Shown: piece after piece, positions 23,817 to 31,688 of the stretch
Position numbering within the stretch: the stretch's first letter is position 1
How the letters are laid out: each line of letters opens with the position of its first letter
DNA from: an uncultured Eubacteriales bacterium
GTDB taxonomy: Bacteria > Bacillota > Clostridia > Christensenellales > CAG-138
Direction of reading: 5' to 3'
Length of the DNA stretch: 53,737 bases
Assembly (NCBI GenBank): GCA_902802575.1
Contig: CADCMN010000010.1
Location: 1-53,737, forward strand
Made by a program: the position numbers and the translations under genes
The notes under the pieces: model-generated
What the model saw: only the letters and a program-made list of their open reading frames with translations
Told to the model about the DNA's origin: nothing
Database searches by the model: none

Positions 23817-25082
23817 TCAATGCTTATGCCCCGTGGCGGCCCGCTTTTTCTTGGAGAAAAAGCTGGTGGTAAAGGCGGTGACGAGGACGATGCCCAGCGC
23901 GATGGCCAGGGCCACCATGACCGTGTGCAGCCCGTACTGCAGGGCCTGGCTTTGGCGTCCGCCCACCAGGTGGTGCATGGTGATATACAGGCTCCCGCCG
24001 GGGATCAGGGCGATCTCGGAGAGGATGGTGAACACCGTGGCCGGGGCCTTGCACACCCGGGCCATGATCTCGGCGTACGCGGCGCCGAAGCCCGCTGCCA
24101 GGGCCACGCAGAGGAAGTCGGAGCCGATCACGTCAGCGAGGAGCAGGTACACCACCCAGGTGAGCCCGCCGCCCAGCGCCCCCAGGAACAGCCGCCGGGG
24201 CCGGCTGTTGAAGAGGATGGCGAATCCCAGCGTGCCCGCCGCCGCCGCCAGGATCTGGAGCCAGGGCAGCTCCGCGTTCAGGGAGAGGAAGTGTTCCTCG
24301 GGGAAGCGGTCCTTGAAGACGAACATGGCCAGGGCGAAGCCGAAGGCCACGGCGGACGCGATGAGCAGGGATTCCACCAGCCGGAGGATGCCGGAGATGG
24401 TGTCGGAGATGAGCACCTCCCGCATGGCGTTGGTGATGGCGATGCCGGGGATCAGCACCATGATGACCGCCATCATGACCTGGCCCGGGTGCTCCCCCAG
24501 GCCCAGCAGGATCATGAGATAGCACAGGGACCCGGCGAAGAAGGACACGAAGAAGGCGTGGAACAGCCGCTGCAGGGCCGCCCGCTTCAAAAACCAGTTC
24601 AGAAACCAGACCACGAAGCAGCAGAGCCCCGCCCCCAGGGAATCCCGCCAGGTGCCGCCGAAAAACAGGGCAAAGCCGGAGCCGCTGAGGATGTACCCCA
24701 GCAGGGCGTACAGCTCCCGGAACTGCTTCTTGCGGGGCGGCAGATCAATGGCCGTCAGCTTCTCGCTCAGGACCGTAAGATCGGGCCTGGCGGCGCACAC
24801 CTCCCGGGAGAGGGCGTTGAGCTGCTCCAGCCGGGTGAAGTCGTTGGAATAGGCCACGATGCTCACCCGCCGATTCTCCGAGAAGATCCTGTCCTGGGAG
24901 AACACCGCCGTCAGGGAGATGAAGGAGAGGATGGTGAACACCTCCACCCGCTGGGCGCCGTAGCTTTTGAGAATGCGGGAAATGGTGTCCTCCACCCGGC
25001 TCACCTCGCCGCCGCACAGGAGCATCCGCTCCCCCACGTCCAGCGTTCGGCTCACCAGCAGCCGCTGTTCCCGTTCCGTCAT
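23817..25082 (-). CDS. ThrE-type threonine/serine exporter family protein
   Basis: A 421-residue protein that fuses the two ThrE halves. The N-terminal soluble-plus-membrane part includes ERMLLCGGEVSRVEDTISRI (residues 18-37) and the conserved VPGIAITNA-like LIPGIAITNAMREVL (about residue 215); the C-terminal half (about residue 280 on) is the small DUF3815-like membrane domain with ALIPGGSLYITMHHLV. Such proteins export Thr/Ser in Corynebacterium. The frame extends upstream past the adjacent lysine riboswitch to 25355, but the ATG at 25082 is the only start that agrees with the family. It is transcribed divergently from the NhaC gene. Confidence 0.9.
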   Translation of the reverse strand: MTEREQRLLVSRTLDVGERMLLCGGEVSRVEDTISRILKSYGAQRVEVFTILSFISLTAVFSQDRIFSENRRVSIVAYSNDFTRLEQLNALSREVCAARPDLTVLSEKLTAIDLPPRKKQFRELYALLGYILSGSGFALFFGGTWRDSLGAGLCCFVVWFLNWFLKRAALQRLFHAFFVSFFAGSLCYLMILLGLGEHPGQVMMAVIMVLIPGIAITNAMREVLISDTISGILRLVESLLIASAVAFGFALAMFVFKDRFPEEHFLSLNAELPWLQILAAAAGTLGFAILFNSRPRRLFLGALGGGLTWVVYLLLADVIGSDFLCVALAAGFGAAYAEIMARVCKAPATVFTILSEIALIPGGSLYITMHHLVGGRQSQALQYGLHTVMVALAIALGIVLVTAFTTSFFSKKKRAATGHKH

Positions 25083-25118
25083 GATCCTGTTCCGTCCTTT
25101 TTCCTTGAAATTCAGCCT

Positions 25119-25127
25119 ATTATAGCA
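25119..25127 (-). promoter_or_regulatory. extended -10 promoter of the ThrE-type gene
   Basis: TGCTATAAT on the minus strand, 37 bases upstream of the start, with a poor -35 (TTGCGC, 25142-25147) at 17-base spacing. Confidence 0.55.
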
Positions 25128-25167
25128 GGCGTCGGGCGGCGGCGCAAGAAGAATCGGCGAAAAACTA

Positions 25168-25196
25168 TTGACAGAACGGGAAACAGAATATATTAT
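25168..25196 (+). promoter_or_regulatory. promoter of the lysine-riboswitch transcript
   Basis: TTGACA (25168-25173), 17-base spacer, TATTAT (25191-25196); transcription would start near 25203, about 15 bases before the riboswitch. Confidence 0.85.
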
Positions 25197-25218
25197 ATCC
25201 CCAATCAACTGAATACTC

Positions 25219-25386
25219 ATGATAGAGGTTGCGGAAACCAAGAGTAGCTCGTCCGGCACAGGCAATGGGGGCGAGGGAAAGGGGTGACCGCCGAGGAGCG
25301 GGGCTGAGCGCCTGATCGGGCCCGTGTCCGGGGCAGCGGAGAACATCCGTTGCACTGTCGCTTCAGAGGAAGCGGAGAGCTGTCAG
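25219..25386 (+). promoter_or_regulatory. lysine riboswitch (L box)
   Basis: The conserved core elements occur in order: GATAGAGGTTGCGG (from 25221), AAGAGTA, GAAAGGGGTGACCGCCGA, GTTGCACTG and GGAGAGCTGTC at the 3' side. The P1 helix pairs TGATAG with CTGTCA. This is the standard lysine-binding aptamer of Bacillota. It lies upstream of an NhaC-family carrier, a known arrangement taken to indicate lysine transport. Confidence 0.92.
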
Positions 25387-25412
25387 ACGATATGGGGAGA
25401 TTCCTTTTGTTT

Positions 25413-25459
25413 CAACTGTGGCGTCATGACGGTTATGATTCCGCAGTTGATTGCATTTT
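25413..25459 (+). terminator. candidate expression platform of the lysine riboswitch
   Basis: CAACTGTGG (25413-25421) pairs with CCGCAGTTG (25441-25449), followed by ATTGCATTTT. The T tract is weak, so the switch may stop transcription here or act on translation by a fold reaching the ribosome site at about 25473. Confidence 0.45.
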
Positions 25460-25485
25460 CAGCCATTGTGCGAAAGGAGTTTCCC

Positions 25486-27099
25486 ATGCGAAACACAAAA
25501 AGAGCCCTGTCCCTGTTGCCCCTCCTGCTGATCCTGCTGCTCATCACCACCGCCGTGGCCTTCGCTGAGGGCGAGGCGGACGCAGAAGCCCCCTCCCGCT
25601 TCTATCAGACCTTCTGGTCATTGCTGCCCGCCGTCATCGCCATCGGCCTGGCCCTCGTGACCAAGGAGGTGTACACGTCCCTGTTCGTGGGCATCCTGGC
25701 GGGCGGCCTTCTGTATGCCAACTTCAGCTTCGAGGGCACCCTCACCCATATCTTCAACGATGGATTCGTGGCCTCCCTTTCCGACGGCTACAACGTGGGC
25801 ATCCTCATCTTCCTGGTGATATTGGGCATATTGGTGGTGCTCATGAACAAGGCCGGCGGTTCCGCCGCCTTCGGGCGCTGGGCCGCGAAGCACATCAAGA
25901 CCCGGGCCGGGGCCCAGCTCTCTATCATCGCCCTGGGCGTGCTGATCTTCGTGGACGACTACTTCAACTGCCTCACCGTGGGCTCCGTCATGCGGCCCGT
26001 GTCCGACAAGAGCCGCATCAGCCGGGCGAAGCTCGCCTACCTCATCGACGCCACGGCCGCGCCCGTGTGCATCATCGCGCCCGTGTCCTCCTGGGCCGCG
26101 GCGGTCAGCTCCTATGTGGAGGACGGCAACGGCCTGTATCTGTTCATCCGGGCCATCCCCTACAACTTCTACGCCATCCTCACCATCGCCATGATGATCT
26201 TCCTGGCGCTCACCAACCTGGACTTCGGCTCCATGGACAAACATGAGAAGAACGCCCGGGAGAAGGGCGACCTCTTCTCCGGCGTCAAAGCCATGGCCGA
26301 TTCCGCCAATGAGGTCGCCAACCCCAAGGGGAAGGTGCTGGATTTGGTGCTGCCCACCGTGGTGCTCATCGCGGCCTGCGTCACCGGCATGATCTACTCC
26401 GGCGGGTTCTTTGAGGGCGCGGGGTTCGTGGAGGCCTTCTCTGAGTCCGACGCTTCCGTGGGCCTGATGCTGGGCTCCGCCGTGGCGTTGGTCATCACCG
26501 TGATCTACTACCTCATCCGCCGGGTGATCCCCTTCAAGGACATCGCCGCCAGCATCCCCGAGGGGTTCAAATCCATGGTCCCCGCCATCCTGATTTTGAC
26601 CTTCGCCTGGACGCTGAAGGCCATGACCGACAGCCTGGGGGCCAAGCAGTTCGTGGAGGTCCTGGTGAAGGGGTCTGCCGGCTCCTTCCAGTCCTTCCTG
26701 CCCGCCATCGTGTTCCTCATCGCCGTGGGTCTTAGCTTCGCCACCGGCACCAGCTGGGGCACCTTCGGCATATTGATCCCCATCACCTTGGGGGTGTTCC
26801 CGCTGACGGCGCCCCTGGGCGTGGTGTGCGTGTCCGCCTGCATGGCCGGCGCGGTCTGCGGCGACCATTGCTCGCCCATCTCCGATACCACCATCATGGC
26901 CAGCGCCGGGGCCCAGTGCGACCATGTGACCCACGTGTCCACCCAGCTTCCCTACGCCATGACGGCGGCGGCGGCCAGCTTCTTCGCCTACCTCTTTGCC
27001 GGGTTTGTGCCCAACGCCCTCATCGCCCTGCCCGTAGCGCTGGTGCTCATGATCGGTGCCCTGTTCCTGCTCCGCGCCATTGTGAATAAGAGGAACTAA
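25486..27099 (+). CDS. NhaC-family Na+/H+ antiporter-type carrier, probable lysine transporter
   Basis: A 537-residue membrane protein. An N-terminal hydrophobic segment ending in AFAEG looks like a signal peptide; then about 12 helices with GVLIFVDDYFNCLTVGSVMRPV, IAPVSSWAAAVSSY and ATGTSWGTFGILIPI, the NhaC-superfamily signatures. GAAAGGAG precedes the ATG at 25486; the longer frame from 25324 would run through the riboswitch and is rejected. Members of this superfamily under lysine riboswitch control are inferred to be lysine importers, so I favour that over a housekeeping Na+/H+ antiporter. Confidence 0.88.
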   Translation: MRNTKRALSLLPLLLILLLITTAVAFAEGEADAEAPSRFYQTFWSLLPAVIAIGLALVTKEVYTSLFVGILAGGLLYANFSFEGTLTHIFNDGFVASLSDGYNVGILIFLVILGILVVLMNKAGGSAAFGRWAAKHIKTRAGAQLSIIALGVLIFVDDYFNCLTVGSVMRPVSDKSRISRAKLAYLIDATAAPVCIIAPVSSWAAAVSSYVEDGNGLYLFIRAIPYNFYAILTIAMMIFLALTNLDFGSMDKHEKNAREKGDLFSGVKAMADSANEVANPKGKVLDLVLPTVVLIAACVTGMIYSGGFFEGAGFVEAFSESDASVGLMLGSAVALVITVIYYLIRRVIPFKDIAASIPEGFKSMVPAILILTFAWTLKAMTDSLGAKQFVEVLVKGSAGSFQSFLPAIVFLIAVGLSFATGTSWGTFGILIPITLGVFPLTAPLGVVCVSACMAGAVCGDHCSPISDTTIMASAGAQCDHVTHVSTQLPYAMTAAAASFFAYLFAGFVPNALIALPVALVLMIGALFLLRAIVNKRN

Positions 27100-27160
27100 A
27101 TATAAAATACGCGACTCTTCTTACATGAAAAGTCGCCCAAAAGAACTTTATGAAGAAATA

Positions 27161-27206
27161 AAGCTTAAGCGGTAATCCCCATTACCTTCTTAAGCTTTTC
27201 TTTTGG
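27161..27206 (+). terminator. terminator of the NhaC gene
   Basis: Two nested perfect arms (AAGCTTAAG/CTTAAGCTT and GGTAAT/ATTACC) with a CCCC loop, followed by TTCTTTT. Confidence 0.85.
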
Positions 27207-27207
27207 C

Positions 27208-27242
27208 GCCGCTTTTATTTTTCGCTGAAAAGAAAAAGCGGC
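27208..27242 (-). terminator. terminator of the TSUP gene
   Basis: Minus-strand hairpin built on GCCGCTTTTTCTTTT and AAAATAAAAGCGGC arms, directly after the stop at 27250 and back to back with the NhaC terminator. Confidence 0.65.
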
Positions 27243-27249
27243 AAGAAAA

Positions 27250-28017
27250 CTAACTCAACAGATCATAAATCGTCTTCACGAACAGCAGCACGATCATGGC
27301 CGCCATGACGGGGCGGACGAACTTGGACCCGTTCTTGATGGCCAGGCTGGAGCCCACGTAGTTGCCGGTCATGGTGCAGAGGATCCCGGGAATGGCCAGC
27401 TTCCAGAGGACCACGCCGCCGAAGATGAAGGTGACCAGGGCACCGATGTTGGAGGCCATGTTCATGACCTTGGAGTCCGCGGACGCCTCCGTGAGCCCCA
27501 GGCCCAGGGCGGCGGACAGGGCCATGATATAGAAGGTCCCGGCTCCGGGCCCGAAGAACCCGTCGTACACGCCTACGCCGCCCCCGCAGAGGAAGGCGAT
27601 CACGGCGGTCTTGACGGGCGGGAACTGCTTCTCCCGGCCCTCCTGGCCGAAGTTCCGGTTCAACGCCAGGAAGATGGCGGAGGCGGGCAGCAGCACCATG
27701 AGCACATACCGCATGAAGCTGTCGTCGATGAGCAGGGCGATCCGCGCCCCCAGCATGGCCCCCAGCACCGCCCCGGCGGCGGCGAACAGGGACACGAACC
27801 AGCGGATGCGGCCGCTCTTTCCGTATCGGTAGACGCTGACGGCGGTGCCCATGGACATGCACATCTTGTTGGTGCCCAGGGCAAAGTGGGTGGGCAGGCC
27901 CGCCAGCAGAAAGGCGGGCAGACTGATGGTCCCGCCGCCGCCGGCGATGGCGTCGCACATTCCCGCCAGGAACAGCAGCGGGCATACGATCAACAATTGT
28001 TTGACAAATTCGGACAT
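27250..28017 (-). CDS. TSUP family (TauE/SafE) sulfite/organosulfonate permease
   Basis: A 255-residue membrane protein with the duplicated four-helix TSUP fold. The N-terminal GMCDAIAGGGGTISLPAFLLAGL and the second-half counterpart GVYDGFFGPGAGTFYIMAL are the paired family motifs. Relatives export sulfite, sulfoacetate or related anions. The ATG follows GGAGGGG. It is a single-gene unit, transcribed away from the LIV attenuator. The substrate cannot be told. Confidence 0.9.
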   Translation of the reverse strand: MSEFVKQLLIVCPLLFLAGMCDAIAGGGGTISLPAFLLAGLPTHFALGTNKMCMSMGTAVSVYRYGKSGRIRWFVSLFAAAGAVLGAMLGARIALLIDDSFMRYVLMVLLPASAIFLALNRNFGQEGREKQFPPVKTAVIAFLCGGGVGVYDGFFGPGAGTFYIMALSAALGLGLTEASADSKVMNMASNIGALVTFIFGGVVLWKLAIPGILCTMTGNYVGSSLAIKNGSKFVRPVMAAMIVLLFVKTIYDLLS

Positions 28018-28162
28018 AGTTCCCCTCCAAAGAAAGGATACACCCGACGCCCATCGCCTGTCAACGGAGGACGGAAAATCTCATATTAAGAGACTTTCGG
28101 AGGCAGAATGCCGCTTGCAGATAGAAATTTTATCAAAATGCACGAAAAATTGCAAAAAACTA

Positions 28163-28191
28163 TTGACGGGAACCGGTAACGGTGGTAGTAT
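28163..28191 (+). promoter_or_regulatory. promoter of the liv operon
   Basis: TTGACG (28163-28168), 17-base spacer, TAGTAT (28186-28191). Transcription would start about 45 bases before the leader peptide. Confidence 0.75.
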
Positions 28192-28243
28192 ACCACCAAC
28201 GCAAAAATATAGTATATTATTCGGGAAAGGAGAGCGGCGACCC

Positions 28244-28324
28244 ATGAGGACCATCCACACCATCGTCATCGTACGAATCAGCGTCCTGCTGCTGCGCAGG
28301 GGGCTGCCGTTCGTATATGCGTAA
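28244..28324 (+). CDS. leader peptide of the branched-chain amino-acid transport operon
   Basis: A 26-codon ORF with its own ribosome site (GGGAAAGGAGAG), ATG at 28244 and TAA at 28322-28324. Twelve of 26 residues are Ile, Val or Leu, in runs such as TIVIVRISVLLL (codons 6-17). Its coding sequence can fold on itself (TACGAA at 28272 with TTCGTA at 28310) and its end supplies one arm of an antiterminator. A ribosome stalling for lack of charged Ile, Val or Leu tRNA would change the downstream fold. This is the layout of classic ilv/leu attenuation, placed here in front of a transporter operon in a Bacillota-like genome. Confidence 0.8.
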   Translation: MRTIHTIVIVRISVLLLRRGLPFVYA

Positions 28325-28376
28325 ATCGCGTACCGAAAGCAACGGCGGCCCCAAGGACAAGAGGGGCCGCCTTTTT
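28300..28376 (+). terminator. transcription attenuator: antiterminator and terminator of the liv operon
   Basis: Terminator: GGCGGCCCC (28344-28352) and GGGGCCGCC (28363-28371), a perfect 9-bp stem with TTTTT at 28372-28376. Antiterminator: GGGGCTGCCGTT (28300-28311) can pair over 12 bases, with one G-U, to AACGGCGGCCCC (28341-28352). The two folds use the same strand and exclude each other. The terminator stands between the leader peptide and the first structural gene. Confidence 0.85.
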
Positions 28377-28407
28377 ATATGTATGAAAACCCAAGGAGGA
28401 TAAACAC

Positions 28408-29595
28408 ATGAAACGCTTCGTATCCAAGGCTGTCGCCGTCGTATTGGCGGTGGTATTCGTCATGAGCTTCGCCGCCTGCTCCGGCAAAAAGGACAGCGCC
28501 ACCATCAAAGTGGGCGTGCTGGCCCCCCTGACCGGCGGCGTGGCCGAGTACGGCAACGCGGTGAACAACGGTGTCGTCATGTATTTTGAGGAGCTGAACG
28601 CCAAGGGCGGCATCAACGGCAAGCAGGTCGAGCTGGTGACCTACGACGAGGAGGGCGACTCCGTGAAGGCCGTGACGGGCTATAACTACCTGATGGATCA
28701 GGGCGTCGTGGCCATCGTGGGTGACGTGACCACGACACCGACTCTGGCTGTGGTGGCCGAGAGCCAGGCTGACGGCACCCCCATGATCACCGCCTCCGCC
28801 ACAGCAGAGACCGTCACTTGTCAGATGAATTCCGATGGCTCCGTGGCGCAGGTCTATAAGAACATGTTCCGTTCCTGCTTCATCGATCCCTTCCAGGGCA
28901 GCAAGATGGCCGCGTTCGCTGTGGAGAACCTCAACGCTAAGACCGCCGCGGTCATCTATAACACGGGTTCCGATTATTCCGTGGGTTTGACCAAGGCGTT
29001 CAAGGAGACCGCAGCGGAGAAGGGCATGGAGATAGTGGCCGAGGAGAGCTATGCTGACGGTGCCGTGGACTTCCAGTCCCAGCTCACCAACATCGCTGCA
29101 AAAGCACCCGACGTGCTATTCGTCCCTGATTACTACGGCGTAATCGCCCTGGTGGCCCAGCAAGCCCAGAACGCTGGCGTGAAGGCCGCCATGTTGGGCG
29201 GAGATGGCTGGGAGAACGTTGTGACCACTCTCACCGACCTCACTTTGGTGGAAGGCGCTTACTTCTGCTCCGGCTACTCCGTGGAGGACACCCGTCCCGA
29301 GGTCCAGGCCTTCGTGAAGAACTACACGGCCAAGTTCAATGCCAACCCCTCCATGTTTGCCGCCCAGGGCTATGACGCCGCCATGATCCTGGCCGCCGCC
29401 ATCGAGAAGGCCGAAGCCTCCGGCGCCAAGGCCGGCTCCAACGACTACCGCCAGGCCATCATCGACGCCATGAAGGCCACCGATATGGACTGCGTCACCG
29501 GTCACGTGACCTTCAACGAGTACAACAACCCTGAAAAGACTGCGGCCATCATCACCTTCCAGAATGGCGCCGCCAAGTTCTGGGGCAACTACTAA
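28408..29595 (+). CDS. livJ: branched-chain amino-acid ABC transporter substrate-binding lipoprotein
   Basis: The 395-residue type I periplasmic-binding-fold protein, with signal peptide and lipobox FAAC. The family opening KVGVLAPLTGGVAEYGNAVNNGVVMYFEELNAKGGINGKQVELV is evident, as are two lobes of about 120 residues around DVLFVPDYYGVIALVAQQAQ. It delivers Leu/Ile/Val (or a related amino acid) to the LivHM permease. AAGGAGG precedes the ATG at 28408. A strong hairpin (29621-29649) follows, which in many such operons lets the binding protein be made in excess over the membrane subunits. Confidence 0.93.
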   Translation: MKRFVSKAVAVVLAVVFVMSFAACSGKKDSATIKVGVLAPLTGGVAEYGNAVNNGVVMYFEELNAKGGINGKQVELVTYDEEGDSVKAVTGYNYLMDQGVVAIVGDVTTTPTLAVVAESQADGTPMITASATAETVTCQMNSDGSVAQVYKNMFRSCFIDPFQGSKMAAFAVENLNAKTAAVIYNTGSDYSVGLTKAFKETAAEKGMEIVAEESYADGAVDFQSQLTNIAAKAPDVLFVPDYYGVIALVAQQAQNAGVKAAMLGGDGWENVVTTLTDLTLVEGAYFCSGYSVEDTRPEVQAFVKNYTAKFNANPSMFAAQGYDAAMILAAAIEKAEASGAKAGSNDYRQAIIDAMKATDMDCVTGHVTFNEYNNPEKTAAIITFQNGAAKFWGNY

Positions 29596-29620
29596 GATAG
29601 CGCGCCGCAGGCGCAGATCA

Positions 29621-29649
29621 TGCCTGGCGTCACCGTGTGGCGCCAGGCA
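29621..29649 (+). other. intercistronic hairpin between livJ and livH
   Basis: Perfect 9-bp stem TGCCTGGCG/CGCCAGGCA with an 11-base loop, 25 bases after the livJ stop, no T tract. It could protect the upstream mRNA or reduce read-through. The rest of the gap (to 29778) holds only short CATGAAA-type repeats. Confidence 0.5.
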
Positions 29650-29778
29650 ATTCATGGCAAAGCCAGTTCACGATGCGTCAGCATCCTTTCATGACGAAGT
29701 CTTTTTCCTCATGAAACGTGCTATCAGCGCATGAAATGTCCTTCGGACATAAATACTTTTGTAAGGAACGGAAGAAAA

Positions 29779-30657
29779 ATGCTTTTTCTATCCCAATGCA
29801 TCAACGGTCTGCAGCTGGGCAGCATCTACGCCCTGGTGGCCCTGGGATACAGCATGGTGTATGGCATCATCCGCCTGCTGAACTTCGCCCACGGGGACGT
29901 GATTATGATCGGCGCCTATATCGCAGTGCTCACCATCGGCGCGGGAGTTCACCCCGCGCTGGCTGTGGTTATCACCATTTTAGGTTGCGTGATGGTCAGC
30001 GTGCTCGTTGAGAAGGTGGCCTACCGGCCCCTGCGGTCCGCCCCCAGGATTTCGCTGCTCATCACCGCCATCGGCGTGTCGCTGCTGCTGCAAAACCTGG
30101 TGCAGCTGTTCTTCTCGGCGGACACCCGGGCCTACCCCAGCACCGCCATCATCCCCGCCAAGGCCTTCGATCTGGGCGGTCTCTCCCTGAGCCTGTCCAC
30201 CTTGGTGACCATCGTCGTTTCCGTGGGGTCCATGGTGGGGCTCCATCTGCTGATCCAAAAGACCCGCATGGGCAAGGCCATGCGGGCCGTTTCCGAGGAC
30301 ACCGGCGCGGCCCAGCTCATGGGCATCGACATCAACCGGGTCATCTCCATCACTTTCGCCATCGGCTCCGCCCTCGCCGGCGTAGGCTCCGTGCTCTACT
30401 GCTGCCGCTATTCCATCGCCAACCCCACCATGGGTTCCCTCCTGGGCCTTAAGGCCTTCGTGGCCGCGGTGCTGGGGGGCATCGGCTCCATTCCCGGGGC
30501 CGTGGTGGGGGGCTTTGCCATCGGCTTTGCGGAGGTGCTGGTCACCGCCCTGGGCTTCTCCGCCTGGACGGACGCGGTGGTGTTCGCCATCCTCATCCTG
30601 GTGCTGCTGATCAAACCCTCGGGCCTCCTGGGCAAGGGCGTGTCGGAGAAGGTGTGA
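29779..30657 (+). CDS. livH: branched-chain amino-acid ABC transporter permease LivH
   Basis: A 292-residue permease. It opens FLSQCINGLQLGSIYALVALGYSMVYGIIRLLNFAHGD, the LivH hallmark, and carries the cytoplasmic coupling motif GKAMRAVSEDTGAAQLMGID (about residue 175) that contacts the ATPases. The frame runs back to 29731, but the ATG at 29779 with AAGGA upstream matches the family start. The stop overlaps the region of the livM start. Confidence 0.92.
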   Translation: MLFLSQCINGLQLGSIYALVALGYSMVYGIIRLLNFAHGDVIMIGAYIAVLTIGAGVHPALAVVITILGCVMVSVLVEKVAYRPLRSAPRISLLITAIGVSLLLQNLVQLFFSADTRAYPSTAIIPAKAFDLGGLSLSLSTLVTIVVSVGSMVGLHLLIQKTRMGKAMRAVSEDTGAAQLMGIDINRVISITFAIGSALAGVGSVLYCCRYSIANPTMGSLLGLKAFVAAVLGGIGSIPGAVVGGFAIGFAEVLVTALGFSAWTDAVVFAILILVLLIKPSGLLGKGVSEKV

Positions 30658-30665
30658 GGTGCCCT

Positions 30666-31688
30666 ATGGATAAAGCTGTGCGACCCTATCGACAGATCCC
30701 CGTCTATCTCCGATACCTCATCAACACCGCCTTGCTGGTGATCCTGCTGGCGGCGGGCAGCGCTCTGCTCGCCTCAGGAACGGTGAACCGGGCCCAGAGC
30801 GCCGTAATCCTGCAGATCGGCATCTACGCCCTGCTGGCGGTGTCCCTGAACGTGGCCACCGGGTATCTGGGCCAGCTGCCCCTGGGGCACGCCGGCTTCA
30901 TGGCCGTGGGCGCGTATACGGCCGCCCTGATCTGGAAGGCCCTGCCCGGCAAGAGCCTGGGCGTCATTCTTTTGGGCCTGCTGGCGGCCGGGCTGCTGGC
31001 GGCGGTGTTCGGCGTCGTCATCGGCATCCCCGCCCTGCGCTTGAAGGGCGACTACCTTGCGATCATCACCCTGGGCTTCGGGGAGATCATCCGGGTGCTC
31101 ATCATCAATCTGCCAGGCGTCACCGGCGGCACCCCGGGCCTGATGAACATCCCCAAGCATTCCAGCTTCCTTGTGGTGTACGCAACGGTCATCCTCTCCT
31201 GCGCCCTGATCCACACCCTCATGAAATCCCGCCACGGCCGGGCCATTTTGGCCATCCGGGAGAACGAGATCGCCGCCGAGGCCAGCGGCGTCAACACCAC
31301 CTTCTACAAGGTCCTGGCCTTCACGGTCTCCGCCTTCTTCGCGGGGGTGGCCGGGGGTCTCTACGCCGGGTACACGGGCATTTTGACGCCCGGCAACTTC
31401 ACCTTTATGACCAGCGTCAACATCCTGGTCATGGTGGTGCTGGGCGGCCTCGGGTCCATGGCCGGGTCCATCATCGCCGCGGGCATCCTGACGGCCCTGC
31501 CGCTGGCCCTCCAGAGCTTCAATAAGTACCGCATGGTGATCTACGCCCTGCTGCTGATCGTGGTGATGATCTTCAAGCCCTCGGGCCTTTTGGGCCGATA
31601 CGATTTCTCCCTGACCCGGATCATCGAGAAGGCCATCAACGGCCGGCTCTTCCCCAGGAAGGGAAAGGCAGGTGAAGAGCATGCCTAA
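30666..31688 (+). CDS. livM: branched-chain amino-acid ABC transporter permease LivM
   Basis: A 340-residue permease partner of LivH, with the LivM signature NVATGYLGQLPLGHAGFMAVGAYTAA and the EAA-like loop GRAILAIRENEIAAEASGVN (about residue 200). A GTG at 30654 overlaps the livH stop, but GAGGTG sits at the right distance for the ATG at 30666. The 3' end overlaps livG by 8 bases. Confidence 0.92.
   Translation: MDKAVRPYRQIPVYLRYLINTALLVILLAAGSALLASGTVNRAQSAVILQIGIYALLAVSLNVATGYLGQLPLGHAGFMAVGAYTAALIWKALPGKSLGVILLGLLAAGLLAAVFGVVIGIPALRLKGDYLAIITLGFGEIIRVLIINLPGVTGGTPGLMNIPKHSSFLVVYATVILSCALIHTLMKSRHGRAILAIRENEIAAEASGVNTTFYKVLAFTVSAFFAGVAGGLYAGYTGILTPGNFTFMTSVNILVMVVLGGLGSMAGSIIAAGILTALPLALQSFNKYRMVIYALLLIVVMIFKPSGLLGRYDFSLTRIIEKAINGRLFPRKGKAGEEHA

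Noticed and set aside
23817..25355. Longer start for the ThrE-type protein
   Set aside because: The extension would be read through the promoter and lysine riboswitch of the divergent gene; the family start fits the ATG at 25082.
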